Part shown: positions 1 to 8,838 of the stretch, piece after piece | How the letters are laid out: every line of letters begins with the position of its first letter | Position numbering within the stretch: position 1 is the first letter of the stretch | Assembly: GCA_027620595.1 (NCBI GenBank) | Contig: JAQCDI010000085.1 | Span: forward strand, 1 to 8,838 | From: Bacteroidota bacterium | GTDB lineage: Bacteria > Bacteroidota > Rhodothermia > Rhodothermales > UBA10348 | DNA: 8,838 nt | Direction: 5' to 3' | Notes under the pieces: generated by a model | The model's input: only the letters and a program-made list of their open reading frames with translations | Database searches by the model: none | Told to the model about the DNA's origin: nothing | Made by a program: the position numbers and the translations under genes

Positions 1-66
1 CGCTTTGCTATCCGCGAAGGCGGACGCACGGTAGGCGCAGGCGTTGTATCCAAGATCCTCGACTGA
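1..66 (+). CDS. tuf: Elongation factor Tu, C-terminal end (5' partial)
   Basis: The window opens inside a gene whose last 21 codons read RFAIREGGRTVGAGVVSKIL plus a final D, followed by TGA at 64-66. This is the highly conserved last strand of EF-Tu domain III ('FAIREGGRTVGAGVV.KI'). EF-Tu is the GTPase that carries aminoacyl-tRNA to the ribosomal A site; domain III helps bind the T-arm of the tRNA. The GTP-binding domain lies outside the window, so nothing can be said of it. The position just upstream of tRNA-Trp, secE and nusG is the classic bacterial order and supports the call. Two hairpins follow the stop codon. Reading the end of a different translation GTPase is very unlikely, given this exact motif and the neighbours. 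Confidence 0.96.
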   Translation, partial: RFAIREGGRTVGAGVVSKILD

Positions 67-86
67 TCCAACCGGATCCGCTTTGT

Positions 87-114
87 TTTGAGGTGGGGCT
101 TGCCCCCCTTGAAA
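87..114 (+). terminator. Hairpin after tuf, probable terminator (no U-tract)
   Basis: Twelve base pairs form between 87-93 plus 95-98 and 103-114, with T94 bulged, two G·T wobbles near the base and loop CTTG (99-102). The stem starts 20 bases after the tuf stop. No run of T follows; the next bases are CGCCGATTTGC. It is therefore not a canonical intrinsic terminator, but its place and stability suggest 3'-end formation or 3'-end protection of the tuf mRNA. Confidence 0.5.
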
Positions 115-123
115 CGCCGATTT

Positions 124-164
124 GCACGACGCCGGAGGCCGGAAACGGCCTCCGGCACACGTGC
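124..164 (+). terminator. Long GAAA-tetraloop hairpin, second stem-loop after tuf
   Basis: Positions 131-141 and 146-156 are a perfect 11-bp inverted repeat closed by the tetraloop GAAA (142-145). An outer 5-bp stem (124-128 with 160-164) extends it past a small internal loop (129-130 / 157-159), giving 16 bp in total. It sits ten bases after the first hairpin and about 110 bases before tRNA-Trp. There is no T-tract downstream. It may be a second terminator, an RNase-resistant 3' end for tuf, or a structured RNA landmark; the structure is certain on paper, the role is inferred. Confidence 0.45.
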
Positions 165-272
165 TTCTGGGCCTGCCACCTGCAGGCATCCAGGGTTCAT
201 TGACACTGTCGTCCGGAACGGCGCGCTTGGCAGCGTACTTTCGCAGTGAGCGGGCTTTTCCAGCGACAAGAC

Positions 273-345
<73 letters not shown>

Positions 346-368
346 CACAGGCCCTCCCTTGGGGCCGC

Positions 369-382
369 ACCCCTTCGGGGGT
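369..382 (+). other. UUCG-tetraloop hairpin between tRNA-Trp and secE
   Basis: ACCCC (369-373) pairs perfectly with GGGGT (378-382) around the very stable tetraloop TTCG (374-377). The same CCCC could instead pair with GGGG at 361-364, so two hairpins exclude each other. It lies 24 bases after the tRNA and 30 bases before the secE start. There is no T-tract. Likely roles are a 5' stabiliser of secE mRNA after tRNA 3' processing, or a weak attenuator; this is inference. Confidence 0.4.
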
Positions 383-412
383 CGACATCAATATCACAAG
401 AACGGAACAGAT

Positions 413-595
413 ATGGCAAGCATCGGCAACTACCTGCAGGAAGTAGGCAAGGAGATGCGCAAGGTTACCTGGCCGACGCAGAAGGAGCTGATCAGCAGCA
501 CGGTCGTCACCATCGTGGCCTCGATCGTCATCGCGCTCTTCATCTTCGCCACCGATCGTGTGATCAGCACGGTGCTGGAAGTCATTTACGGCTAG
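413..595 (+). CDS. secE: Preprotein translocase subunit SecE
   Basis: SecE is the small essential subunit that clamps the two halves of the SecY channel in the inner membrane. The product is 60 residues, the usual length of the short single-span form found outside the gamma-proteobacteria. Residues 5-26 form an amphipathic helix, including the conserved 'EMRKVTWPTQKEL' (14-26), whose V-x-W-P is the family signature. One membrane span follows at about 28-46 (STVVTIVASIVIALFIFA). The ATG at 413 is chosen because it gives the family N terminus; in-frame codons further upstream run through the tRNA gene and cannot be coding. There is no good Shine-Dalgarno sequence (GGAAC at 403-407 is a weak candidate). 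nusG follows after 41 bases, the standard secE-nusG pair, likely one transcript. Confidence 0.95.
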   Translation: MASIGNYLQEVGKEMRKVTWPTQKELISSTVVTIVASIVIALFIFATDRVISTVLEVIYG

Positions 596-636
596 ACCGC
601 CCGGCGCGTCTCGCCGAACAACCCACCCGCATGCTT

Positions 637-1194
637 ATGGCAGCTGTAAAAGGAAAATCGATCCTGAAATGGTACGTTCTGCGCACCTTTTCGGGCCACG
701 AGAAAAAGGTCAAGGAGTATCTCGAAAAAGAGCTCGAGCGTCTCGGCATGGCCGAGAAGCTGCCGGACATCATGATCCCCACGGAGACGGTTTTCGAAAT
801 GCGGGCCGGCAAGAAGCGGACGCGGGAAAAGAACTTCTTCCCGGGCTACATCCTGGTCAATGCCCTGCTTGACAAGGAACTCATGCACGTCATTTCCGGT
901 GTGCCTTCGGTGGTGGGATTCCTTACCACAGCCGATGTGCCCACACCGCTCCGTCCTGACGAAGTGAACCGGATCATGGGCAAGATCGACGAAGCCCGTG
1001 AAAGCGGCGAGCAGCCCGAGATCCCGTTCAAGGAAGGAGACGCTGTCAAAGTGGTGGATGGTCCGTTCAACAACTTCAATGGCCTGGTCGAGGAGGTATT
1101 ACCCGACAAGATGAAAGTCCGGGTCATGGTGTCCATTTTCGGTCGCAAGACACCGCTCGAGCTGGATTACCTCCAGGTCGAACACGAAGAGTAG
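637..1194 (+). CDS. nusG: Transcription termination/antitermination factor NusG
   Basis: NusG binds the clamp of RNA polymerase, modulates pausing and, in many bacteria, contacts Rho or ribosomal protein S10. From the ATG at 637 the product is 185 residues, a normal length. The NGN domain spans about 11-115, opening with 'KWYVLRTFSGHEKKV' and holding the core 'FFPGYILV' at 67-74. The KOW domain spans about 129-185, with 'FKEGDAVKVVDGPF' at 131-144 and the family-typical 'VSIFGRKTPLELDY' near the end. An ATG at 631, two codons earlier and in frame, is an equally possible start; neither has a Shine-Dalgarno. In-frame sequence further upstream overlaps secE and is not coding. No large insertion, as seen in some Bacteroidota and actinobacterial NusG proteins, is present. 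The gene is placed between secE and rplK, as in most bacteria. Confidence 0.96.
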   Translation: MAAVKGKSILKWYVLRTFSGHEKKVKEYLEKELERLGMAEKLPDIMIPTETVFEMRAGKKRTREKNFFPGYILVNALLDKELMHVISGVPSVVGFLTTADVPTPLRPDEVNRIMGKIDEARESGEQPEIPFKEGDAVKVVDGPFNNFNGLVEEVLPDKMKVRVMVSIFGRKTPLELDYLQVEHEE

Positions 1195-1331
1195 ACCTTC
1201 GCATGATATTCATCCCGGACAGCCCCAGGGCTGGAACCAGGATACAGGCAGGCTGTTACTAATCGGCTTGCGCATTTCAGGAACAAACCAGGCGGGAGCC
1301 GGCCAAAACCGGCGTTTGCACCGCGAAGCAC
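1195..1331 (+). promoter_or_regulatory. rplK leader with several small hairpins
   Basis: This 137-base spacer contains no gene. Three hairpins can be drawn: CAGCC/GGCTG at 1220-1224 and 1229-1233 with a four-base loop; an 8-bp stem with two G·T pairs at 1248-1255 and 1264-1271 with loop TTACTAAT; and GCCGG/CCGGC at 1298-1302 and 1309-1313 with loop CCAAAA. In Escherichia coli the matching region of the L11-L1 mRNA is where free L1 binds and represses translation. I could not match a specific L1 site here by eye, so the regulatory label is inferred from position and structure. No convincing promoter is visible. Confidence 0.35.
1244..1253 (+). repeat. ACAGGCAGGC motif, copy 1 (upstream of rplK)
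   Basis: The 10-mer ACAGGCAGGC occurs here and again at 1841-1850 upstream of rplA. Here it is followed by TGTTACTAA, so ACAG (1244-1247) can pair with CTGT (1253-1256). The last base of the motif is therefore the first base of the 3' arm. It is shared by the leaders of the two genes thought to be co-regulated by L1. Confidence 0.35.
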
Positions 1332-1772
1332 ATGGCAAAAAAGATAGACGGCTACATCAAGCTGCAGATCAAGGCCGGGCAGGCCTCCCCTGCTCCCCCG
1401 ATCGGTCCTGCACTTGGTCAGAAAGGCGTCAACATCATGGAGTTCTGCAAGGCGTTCAACGCCGCCACGCAGGACAAGATGGGACTCATCCTGCCGGTGG
1501 TCATCACCGTCTTTGCAGACAAGTCCTTCACCTTCATCGTCAAGAGCCCCCCGGCTCCGGTTCTGCTCAAGAACGCTGCGAAGATCAAGTCGGGGGCCAA
1601 GGATCCCCTTCGTGAGAACGTCGGTTCGGTGACCTGGGAGCAGTGCATCGAGATTGCCCAGCAGAAGATGCCGGATCTCAATGCGTTCGATGTGAACCAG
1701 GCGGCCAGCATGATTGCCGGCACGGCCCGTTCCATGGGCATCAAGGTCAAAGGAGCTCCCAAGCCTGCCTGA
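1332..1772 (+). CDS. rplK: 50S ribosomal protein L11 (uL11)
   Basis: L11 builds the GTPase-associated centre at the base of the L7/L12 stalk, binds 23S helices 43-44 and is needed for the RelA stringent response. The product is 146 residues against a usual 140-145. The N-terminal domain shows the proline-rich 'SPAPPIGPALGQKGVNIMEF' (19-38), with P22, P23 and P26 at the places where thiostrepton resistance changes occur in other bacteria, so a drug-sensitive type is expected. The RNA-binding C-terminal domain begins near residue 72, with 'SPPAPVLLKNAAKIKSG', and ends with 'AASMIAGTARSMGIKVKG'. The ATG at 1332 gives the family start MAKK; upstream there is no Shine-Dalgarno. rplA follows after 105 bases, a wide gap for this pair. 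Confidence 0.97.
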   Translation: MAKKIDGYIKLQIKAGQASPAPPIGPALGQKGVNIMEFCKAFNAATQDKMGLILPVVITVFADKSFTFIVKSPPAPVLLKNAAKIKSGAKDPLRENVGSVTWEQCIEIAQQKMPDLNAFDVNQAASMIAGTARSMGIKVKGAPKPA

Positions 1773-1840
1773 ACTAGGCAGAGGGTCGGGCCATCGGCCG
1801 ATCCGGGAGCGCATCCATCACCTGCGGGAGCCTGACCATG

Positions 1841-1850
1841 ACAGGCAGGC
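1841..1850 (+). repeat. ACAGGCAGGC motif, copy 2 (upstream of rplA)
   Basis: This is an exact second copy of the 10-mer at 1244-1253, in the 105-base rplK-rplA spacer (1773-1877) and 27 bases before the rplA start. CTGTAC (1853-1858) follows, so ACAG (1841-1844) can pair with CTGT (1853-1856). An alternative stem GCCTG (1830-1834) with CAGGC (1842-1846) is also possible. The rest of the spacer holds the 10-base palindrome ATCGGCCGAT (1793-1802) and nothing else I can name. Confidence 0.35.
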
Positions 1851-1877
1851 GTCTGTACCGCTAAGAACATTCCCATC

Positions 1878-2588
1878 ATGTCCAAAAAAGGAAAACGCTA
1901 CCGCGCAGCAATGGAGTTGCTGCAGCAGATCGACGGCCCCGTCGGTGTTGCGGAAGCGGCTGAACTCGTAAAGAAAACGGCGTCCGCCAAGTTCGATGAA
2001 TCCGTCGACCTGGATGTTCGCCTGGGCGTCGATCCCCGTCATGCCGACCAGATGGTCCGTGGCACGGTGGCGCTCCCCCACGGTACCGGTAAGGATGTCC
2101 GTGTGCTCGTGCTGGCCAGCGAAGGCAAACAGCAGGAAGCCCGTGACGCCGGTGCCGATTTTGTCGGCCTGGATGACATGGCCGACAAGATCCAGAAAGA
2201 AGGATGGACCGGCTTCGATGTGGTCATTGCCACGCCGGACGTCATGGCCGTCGTAGGTCGCCTGGGTCGTGTACTCGGTCCCCGCGGTCTCATGCCGAAC
2301 CCGAAGAGTGGTACGGTCACGATGGACCTGGCTGCCGCCGTTGCTGAAGTGAAGGCTGGTAAGATTGACTTCCGTGTCGACAAGGCAGGAATCCTGCATG
2401 TTGCCATCGGCAAGGCTTCCTTCTCTGCCGAGCAGCTCCGGGAGAACGCCGAGGCTTTCCTCAAGGAAATCCTTCGCCTTCGTCCTTCGGCAGCCAAAGG
2501 CACCTACGTACGCTCGATCACGATGTCCACGACCATGGGCCCCGGTATTGCCATGGATCGTAACGAAGTCCTCTCGATGCTCCGTTAG
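1878..2588 (+). CDS. rplA: 50S ribosomal protein L1 (uL1)
   Basis: L1 forms the mobile stalk beside the E site and helps release deacylated tRNA; in many bacteria it also represses its own operon by binding the mRNA leader. The product is 236 residues, a usual length. Domain I is made of the N- and C-terminal parts. Domain II is the middle, with the family core 'DVVIATPDVMAVVGRLGRVL' (114-133) followed at once by 'GPRGLMPNPKSGTVT' (134-148). The last strand pair 'GTYVRSITMSTTMGPGIAMD' is also typical. The ATG at 1878 gives MSKKGKRYRAA, as expected; no Shine-Dalgarno precedes it, only an A- and C-rich stretch. The stop TAG is at 2586-2588, with rplJ 50 bases on. Confidence 0.97.
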   Translation: MSKKGKRYRAAMELLQQIDGPVGVAEAAELVKKTASAKFDESVDLDVRLGVDPRHADQMVRGTVALPHGTGKDVRVLVLASEGKQQEARDAGADFVGLDDMADKIQKEGWTGFDVVIATPDVMAVVGRLGRVLGPRGLMPNPKSGTVTMDLAAAVAEVKAGKIDFRVDKAGILHVAIGKASFSAEQLRENAEAFLKEILRLRPSAAKGTYVRSITMSTTMGPGIAMDRNEVLSMLR

Positions 2589-2605
2589 GGTGCCCCTTCT
2601 GAACC

Positions 2606-2617
2606 GCCCGAAAGGGC
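2606..2617 (+). promoter_or_regulatory. GNRA hairpin in rplJ leader
   Basis: GCCC (2606-2609) pairs with GGGC (2614-2617) around the tetraloop GAAA (2610-2613), 21 bases before the rplJ start. In other bacteria the L10(L12)4 complex represses its mRNA by binding a structured leader upstream of rplJ. This small hairpin could be one arm of such a leader, whose other parts would have to lie inside the end of rplA. I cannot identify the full leader fold by eye. Confidence 0.3.
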
Positions 2618-2638
2618 TTAAAATGTGAATGTGAACTC

Positions 2639-3169
2639 ATGGCAATGACCAGAACACAGAAGGCGGCCGCTGTCGAACAGCTGGTTGAGAAGCTCGAGCA
2701 GACGCCGACCATCTACATCACCAATTACTCCGGCCTCACCGTTGAGCAGGCCACCGAACTGCGCTCGCGTTTCCGCGAAGCCGGTGTTGAATACAAAGTC
2801 ATCAAGAACACGATGCTGCGCCTGGCCATGGAGCGCATCGGGGGATATGATGAAGTATTCGGCGCACTGCACGGCCCCACGGCTGTGGCATTTTCGGCCG
2901 AACCGTCTGCTCCGGGCCGGATCATCAAGAAGTATCTCGACGACACGAAGGGCGAACTTCCTGCGCTGAAGGGAGCACATGTCGAAGGTGCGGTATACCA
3001 TGCCGATGCCCTCGAAGTGCTGGCTTCGCTCAAGTCCAAGGACGAACTCATCGGCGAGATCATCGGACTTCTGCAGTCTCCGATCACCAATGTGGTGGGC
3101 GCGCTGCAGGCCCAGGGTGGCAACATCGTTGGAGCCATCAAAACGATCGCGGAAAAGGCCCAGGCCTGA
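2639..3169 (+). CDS. rplJ: 50S ribosomal protein L10 (uL10)
   Basis: L10 anchors the L7/L12 dimers to the ribosome beside L11, forming the stalk that recruits elongation factors. The product is 176 residues, within the usual 165-180. The N-terminal rRNA-binding domain contains 'YITNYSGLTVEQATELRSRF' (25-44) followed by 'EYKVIKNTMLRLA' (51-63). The C-terminal helix (about 140-176), ending 'VGAIKTIAEKAQA', is where L12 dimers bind. The ATG at 2639 gives MAMTRTQK; a second in-frame ATG at 2645 is possible. No Shine-Dalgarno is seen. The gene ends with TGA at 3167-3169. A 114-base spacer with a strong hairpin separates it from rplL, longer than is common. Confidence 0.96.
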   Translation: MAMTRTQKAAAVEQLVEKLEQTPTIYITNYSGLTVEQATELRSRFREAGVEYKVIKNTMLRLAMERIGGYDEVFGALHGPTAVAFSAEPSAPGRIIKKYLDDTKGELPALKGAHVEGAVYHADALEVLASLKSKDELIGEIIGLLQSPITNVVGALQAQGGNIVGAIKTIAEKAQA

Positions 3170-3182
3170 TCGCGGTCCCCGC

Positions 3183-3208
3183 TCCGGCTGGACCCTGGTC
3201 CGACCGGA
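3183..3208 (+). promoter_or_regulatory. Hairpin in rplJ-rplL spacer
   Basis: Positions 3183-3193 pair with 3198-3208 over 11 positions (nine Watson-Crick pairs, one G·T wobble, one C·A mismatch), with loop CCTG (3194-3197). It begins 14 bases after the rplJ stop. No T-tract follows (AACCGATTTCC). L7/L12 is needed at several copies per ribosome against one L10, so a processing or stabilising element here is plausible: cleavage upstream would leave a hairpin-capped rplL mRNA. The function is inference. Confidence 0.4.
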
Positions 3209-3266
3209 ACCGATTTCCATCAACCCTTAATCGGCAGCCGAGCCCCACCCGGGCGCAGACAGCTGC

Positions 3267-3274
3267 AGGAGAAG
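3267..3274 (+). promoter_or_regulatory. Strong Shine-Dalgarno of rplL
   Basis: AGGAGAAG lies nine bases before the rplL ATG in an A-rich, open stretch (GAAACAAC before ATG). It is the only strong ribosome binding site in front of any gene in this window; secE has at best a weak GGAAC, and nusG, rplK, rplA, rplJ, rpoB and rpoC have no recognisable one. It fixes the rplL start and suggests an especially high initiation rate for L7/L12. Confidence 0.7.
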
Positions 3275-3283
3275 AGAAACAAC

Positions 3284-3664
3284 ATGGCAGATATCGCACA
3301 AATCGCAGAAACGCTGGTTGGTCTTACGATCAAAGAAGCCAACGAACTGGCCAAAGTCCTCGAAGAGCAGTACGGCATCAAGCCGGCCGCTGCTGCCGTG
3401 GCAATTGCCGGTCCGGCAGGTGGTGATGGTGGCGCAGCCGCTGCTGAAGAGCAGACGGAATTCGACGTCATCCTCAAATCCGCTGGCGAAAAGAAGATCA
3501 ACGTGATCAAAGAAGTCCGCGCCATCACCGGTCTTGGTCTGAAAGAAGCCAAGGACATGGTCGACGGCGCACCTTCGACGGTGAAGGAGCAGGTTTCCAA
3601 AGACGAAGCCGCCAGCATCAAAGCCCAGCTTGAAGGCGCCGGAGCAGAAGTAGAACTCAAGTAA
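3284..3664 (+). CDS. rplL: 50S ribosomal protein L7/L12 (bL12)
   Basis: L7/L12 is the only multicopy ribosomal protein; its dimers hang on L10 and recruit and stimulate EF-Tu, EF-G, IF2 and RF3. The product is 126 residues, in the usual 120-130 range. The N-terminal dimerisation helices span about 1-33, followed by a flexible Ala/Gly hinge at about 35-54 (AAAAVAIAGPAGGDGGAAAA). The globular C-terminal domain spans about 57-126, with the family wording 'FDVILKSAGEKKINVIKEVR' (60-79) and then 'LGLKEAKDMVDGAPS', the surface that contacts translation factors. The start is set by the strong Shine-Dalgarno at 3267-3274. The stop is TAA, the only TAA among the genes seen here. A GC-rich hairpin follows before rpoB. 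Confidence 0.97.
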   Translation: MADIAQIAETLVGLTIKEANELAKVLEEQYGIKPAAAAVAIAGPAGGDGGAAAAEEQTEFDVILKSAGEKKINVIKEVRAITGLGLKEAKDMVDGAPSTVKEQVSKDEAASIKAQLEGAGAEVELK

Positions 3665-3709
3665 GGGTTCTATTGTGCAGCTCCTCGAAAGCTGAAGCCG
3701 AACGACCTG

Positions 3710-3734
3710 GCCGGCCCCGGATTCCGGGGCCGGC
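3710..3734 (+). terminator. Perfect GC hairpin between rplL and rpoB, probable attenuator
   Basis: GCCGGCCCCGG (3710-3720) is the exact reverse complement of 3724-3734, closed by the three-base loop ATT, and is followed by only TTT (3735-3737) before CGGCGC. It stands 46 bases after the rplL stop and 74 before rpoB. In Escherichia coli the same spacer holds a partial terminator plus an RNase III site that lowers rpoBC output relative to the ribosomal proteins. The short T-tract here fits incomplete termination. A smaller CAGCT/AGCTG stem precedes it (3678-3694). Confidence 0.6.
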
Positions 3735-3807
3735 TTTCGGCGCTTGAAAAGAGGTCACCCCGCGGCCTTACGGCCATCCCCAATCCTCAACGGTAACTGA
3801 CCGGACC

Positions 3808-7635
<3,828 letters not shown>

Positions 7636-7681
7636 TCCCTCCAGCCGCCATCCCCACGCACCCCAACCTTCGTATTCCGAC

Positions 7682-8838
7682 ATGCCCTACGGAAAACCCC
7701 AGAAGATCAATAAGAACTTCAGCAGCATCACCGTCAGCCTGGCCTCACCCGAGGCCATTCTGGAGCGCTCGTACGGTGAAGTCCTGAAGCCGGAAACGAT
7801 CAACTACCGTTCCTTCAAGCCTGAGAAGGAAGGTCTCTTCTGCGAGAAGATTTTCGGTCCTGTCAAGGACTGGGAATGCCATTGCGGGAAGTATAAGCGG
7901 ATCCGCTACAAAGGCATCATCTGTGACCGTTGCGGCGTCGAAGTGACCCAGAAGTCGGTTCGTCGCGAGCGCATGGGACACATCACGTTGTCCGTGCCCG
8001 TCGTTCACATCTGGTACTTCAAGACCCTGCCGAACAAGATTGGTCACCTGCTCGGCATCCGCTCCAAGGATCTCGAGAAGATCATCTACTACGAGAACTA
8101 CGTTGTCGTCAACCCCGGCAGCGCAGCCAATCTGGGTGTAGAGGAAAAGCAGTTGCTGTCCGAGGATGAGTATTTCAACATCCTCTACCAGATCCGCGAG
8201 GACAACAACCGCCTCGAGGATGACGATCCGGAAAAATTCGTCGCCATGATCGGTGGCGAAGCCATCGAGGAACTCCTCAAGCGCACGGAGCTCGTCTCTG
8301 CAGCACAAGAGCTCCGCTTCCAGATCAAGACCGAAACGAGCCAGCAGCGCAAGGCAGAAGCCCTGAAGCGCCTGACGGTGGTGGAGTCCTTCCGCGAGGC
8401 AAACCGCCGCATGGAAAACCGCCCCGAGTGGATGGTCATGCGCGTCATCCCGGTCATTCCGCCGGAACTGCGCCCGCTCGTGCCCCTCGAAGGTGGACGC
8501 TTTGCCACGTCGGACCTGAACGACCTCTACCGTCGCGTCATCATCCGCAACAACCGGCTCAAGCGCCTCATCGACATCAAGGCTCCTGAGGTCATCCTGC
8601 GCAACGAGAAGCGCATGCTGCAGGAAGCCGTGGATTCGCTCTTCGACAACAGCCGCAAGGCCAACGCCGTACGCAGCGACTCGAACCGCGCCCTGAAATC
8701 GCTTTCCGACATGCTGAAAGGAAAGCAGGGCCGTTTCCGCCAGAACCTGCTCGGAAAGCGTGTCGACTATTCTGGCCGTTCGGTCATCGTCGTAGGTCCC
8801 GAGCTCAAACTGCACCAGTGCGGTCTGCCCAAAGAAAT
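7682..8838 (+). CDS. rpoC: DNA-directed RNA polymerase beta' subunit, N-terminal part (3' partial)
   Basis: RpoC forms the other pincer and holds the catalytic magnesium. Only the first 385 codons are in the window and they stay open to its end. The ATG at 7682 gives MPYGKPQKINKNF, then 'ITVSLASPEAILERSYGEVL' (16-35), wording typical of Bacteroidota and relatives. The zinc-binding domain is complete, with C66, C68, C81 and C84 in 'CHCGKYKRIRYKGIICDRC'. The clamp region continues through 'RPEWMVMRVIPVIPPELRPL' (247-266) and the sigma-binding coiled-coil area around 265-310. The window stops in 'GKRVDYSGRSVIVVGPELKL' and 'HQCGLPKE', shortly before the expected NADFDGD catalytic motif. No Shine-Dalgarno is present; the 46-base spacer after rpoB is C-rich with very few G. 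It is surely co-transcribed and co-assembled with RpoB. Confidence 0.97.
   Translation, partial: MPYGKPQKINKNFSSITVSLASPEAILERSYGEVLKPETINYRSFKPEKEGLFCEKIFGPVKDWECHCGKYKRIRYKGIICDRCGVEVTQKSVRRERMGHITLSVPVVHIWYFKTLPNKIGHLLGIRSKDLEKIIYYENYVVVNPGSAANLGVEEKQLLSEDEYFNILYQIREDNNRLEDDDPEKFVAMIGGEAIEELLKRTELVSAAQELRFQIKTETSQQRKAEALKRLTVVESFREANRRMENRPEWMVMRVIPVIPPELRPLVPLEGGRFATSDLNDLYRRVIIRNNRLKRLIDIKAPEVILRNEKRMLQEAVDSLFDNSRKANAVRSDSNRALKSLSDMLKGKQGRFRQNLLGKRVDYSGRSVIVVGPELKLHQCGLPKE

Noticed and set aside
200..243. Possible promoter for tRNA-Trp/secE: TTGACA at 200-205 and TACTTTCG at 236-243 (close to the Bacteroidota -7 form TAnnTTTG)
   Set aside because: The gap of 30 bases between the two is too long for either the sigma-70 or the Bacteroidota spacing, and neither has a fitting partner. 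A promoter is likely somewhere here, but the sequence does not let me place it.
1793..1802. Palindrome ATCGGCCGAT in the rplK-rplA spacer as an operator
   Set aside because: A single 10-base GC-rich palindrome is expected by chance at this composition, and no second copy or promoter lies beside it.

Overview
This window is a core housekeeping locus, the tuf–trnW–secE–nusG–rplKAJL–rpoBC cluster. Everything reads left to right on the + strand. It runs from the last 21 codons of EF-Tu into the first 385 codons of the RNA polymerase beta' subunit. GC content is moderately high (by eye a little under 60%). RpoB and RpoC carry wording that I recognise as typical of the Bacteroidota/Rhodothermota/Balneolota group: in RpoB 'AYIDRKKKLPVTTLLRA', in RpoC 'ITVSLASPE', 'GEVLKPETINYR' and 'CHCGKYKRIRYKG'. 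Most genes lack a Shine-Dalgarno sequence and the tRNA has no encoded CCA, which fits that group. A GC-rich rhodothermal or balneolal lineage is my best guess; a species cannot be named.

Layout: 1-66 is the end of tuf. 67-272 is an intergenic region with two consecutive strong hairpins (87-114 and 124-164) and then about 100 bases without a clear signal. 273-345 is tRNA-Trp (CCA anticodon). 346-412 holds a UUCG-loop hairpin. secE (413-595) and nusG (637-1194) follow closely. A 137-base leader with several small hairpins precedes rplK (1332-1772). A 105-base gap leads to rplA (1878-2588), and a 50-base gap with a GNRA hairpin leads to rplJ (2639-3169). A 114-base gap with an 11-position hairpin and the only strong Shine-Dalgarno in the window leads to rplL (3284-3664). 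A 143-base gap with a perfect 11-bp GC hairpin leads to rpoB (3808-7635). rpoC starts at 7682 and leaves the window.

The genes join three machines: the translation elongation cycle (EF-Tu, tRNA-Trp, and L11, L1, L10 and L7/L12, which form the ribosome stalks and factor-binding centre), transcription (RpoB, RpoC, and NusG linking polymerase to its context), and protein export (SecE). All visible reading frames are intact and close to usual family length.

I see no undescribed gene system here. What merits a second look is RNA-level: an unusually hairpin-rich set of intergenic spacers at the positions where stoichiometry must change (after tuf, before rplK, before rplL, before rpoB), a 10-base motif repeated upstream of both rplK and rplA, and the contrast between the SD-led rplL and its SD-less neighbours.
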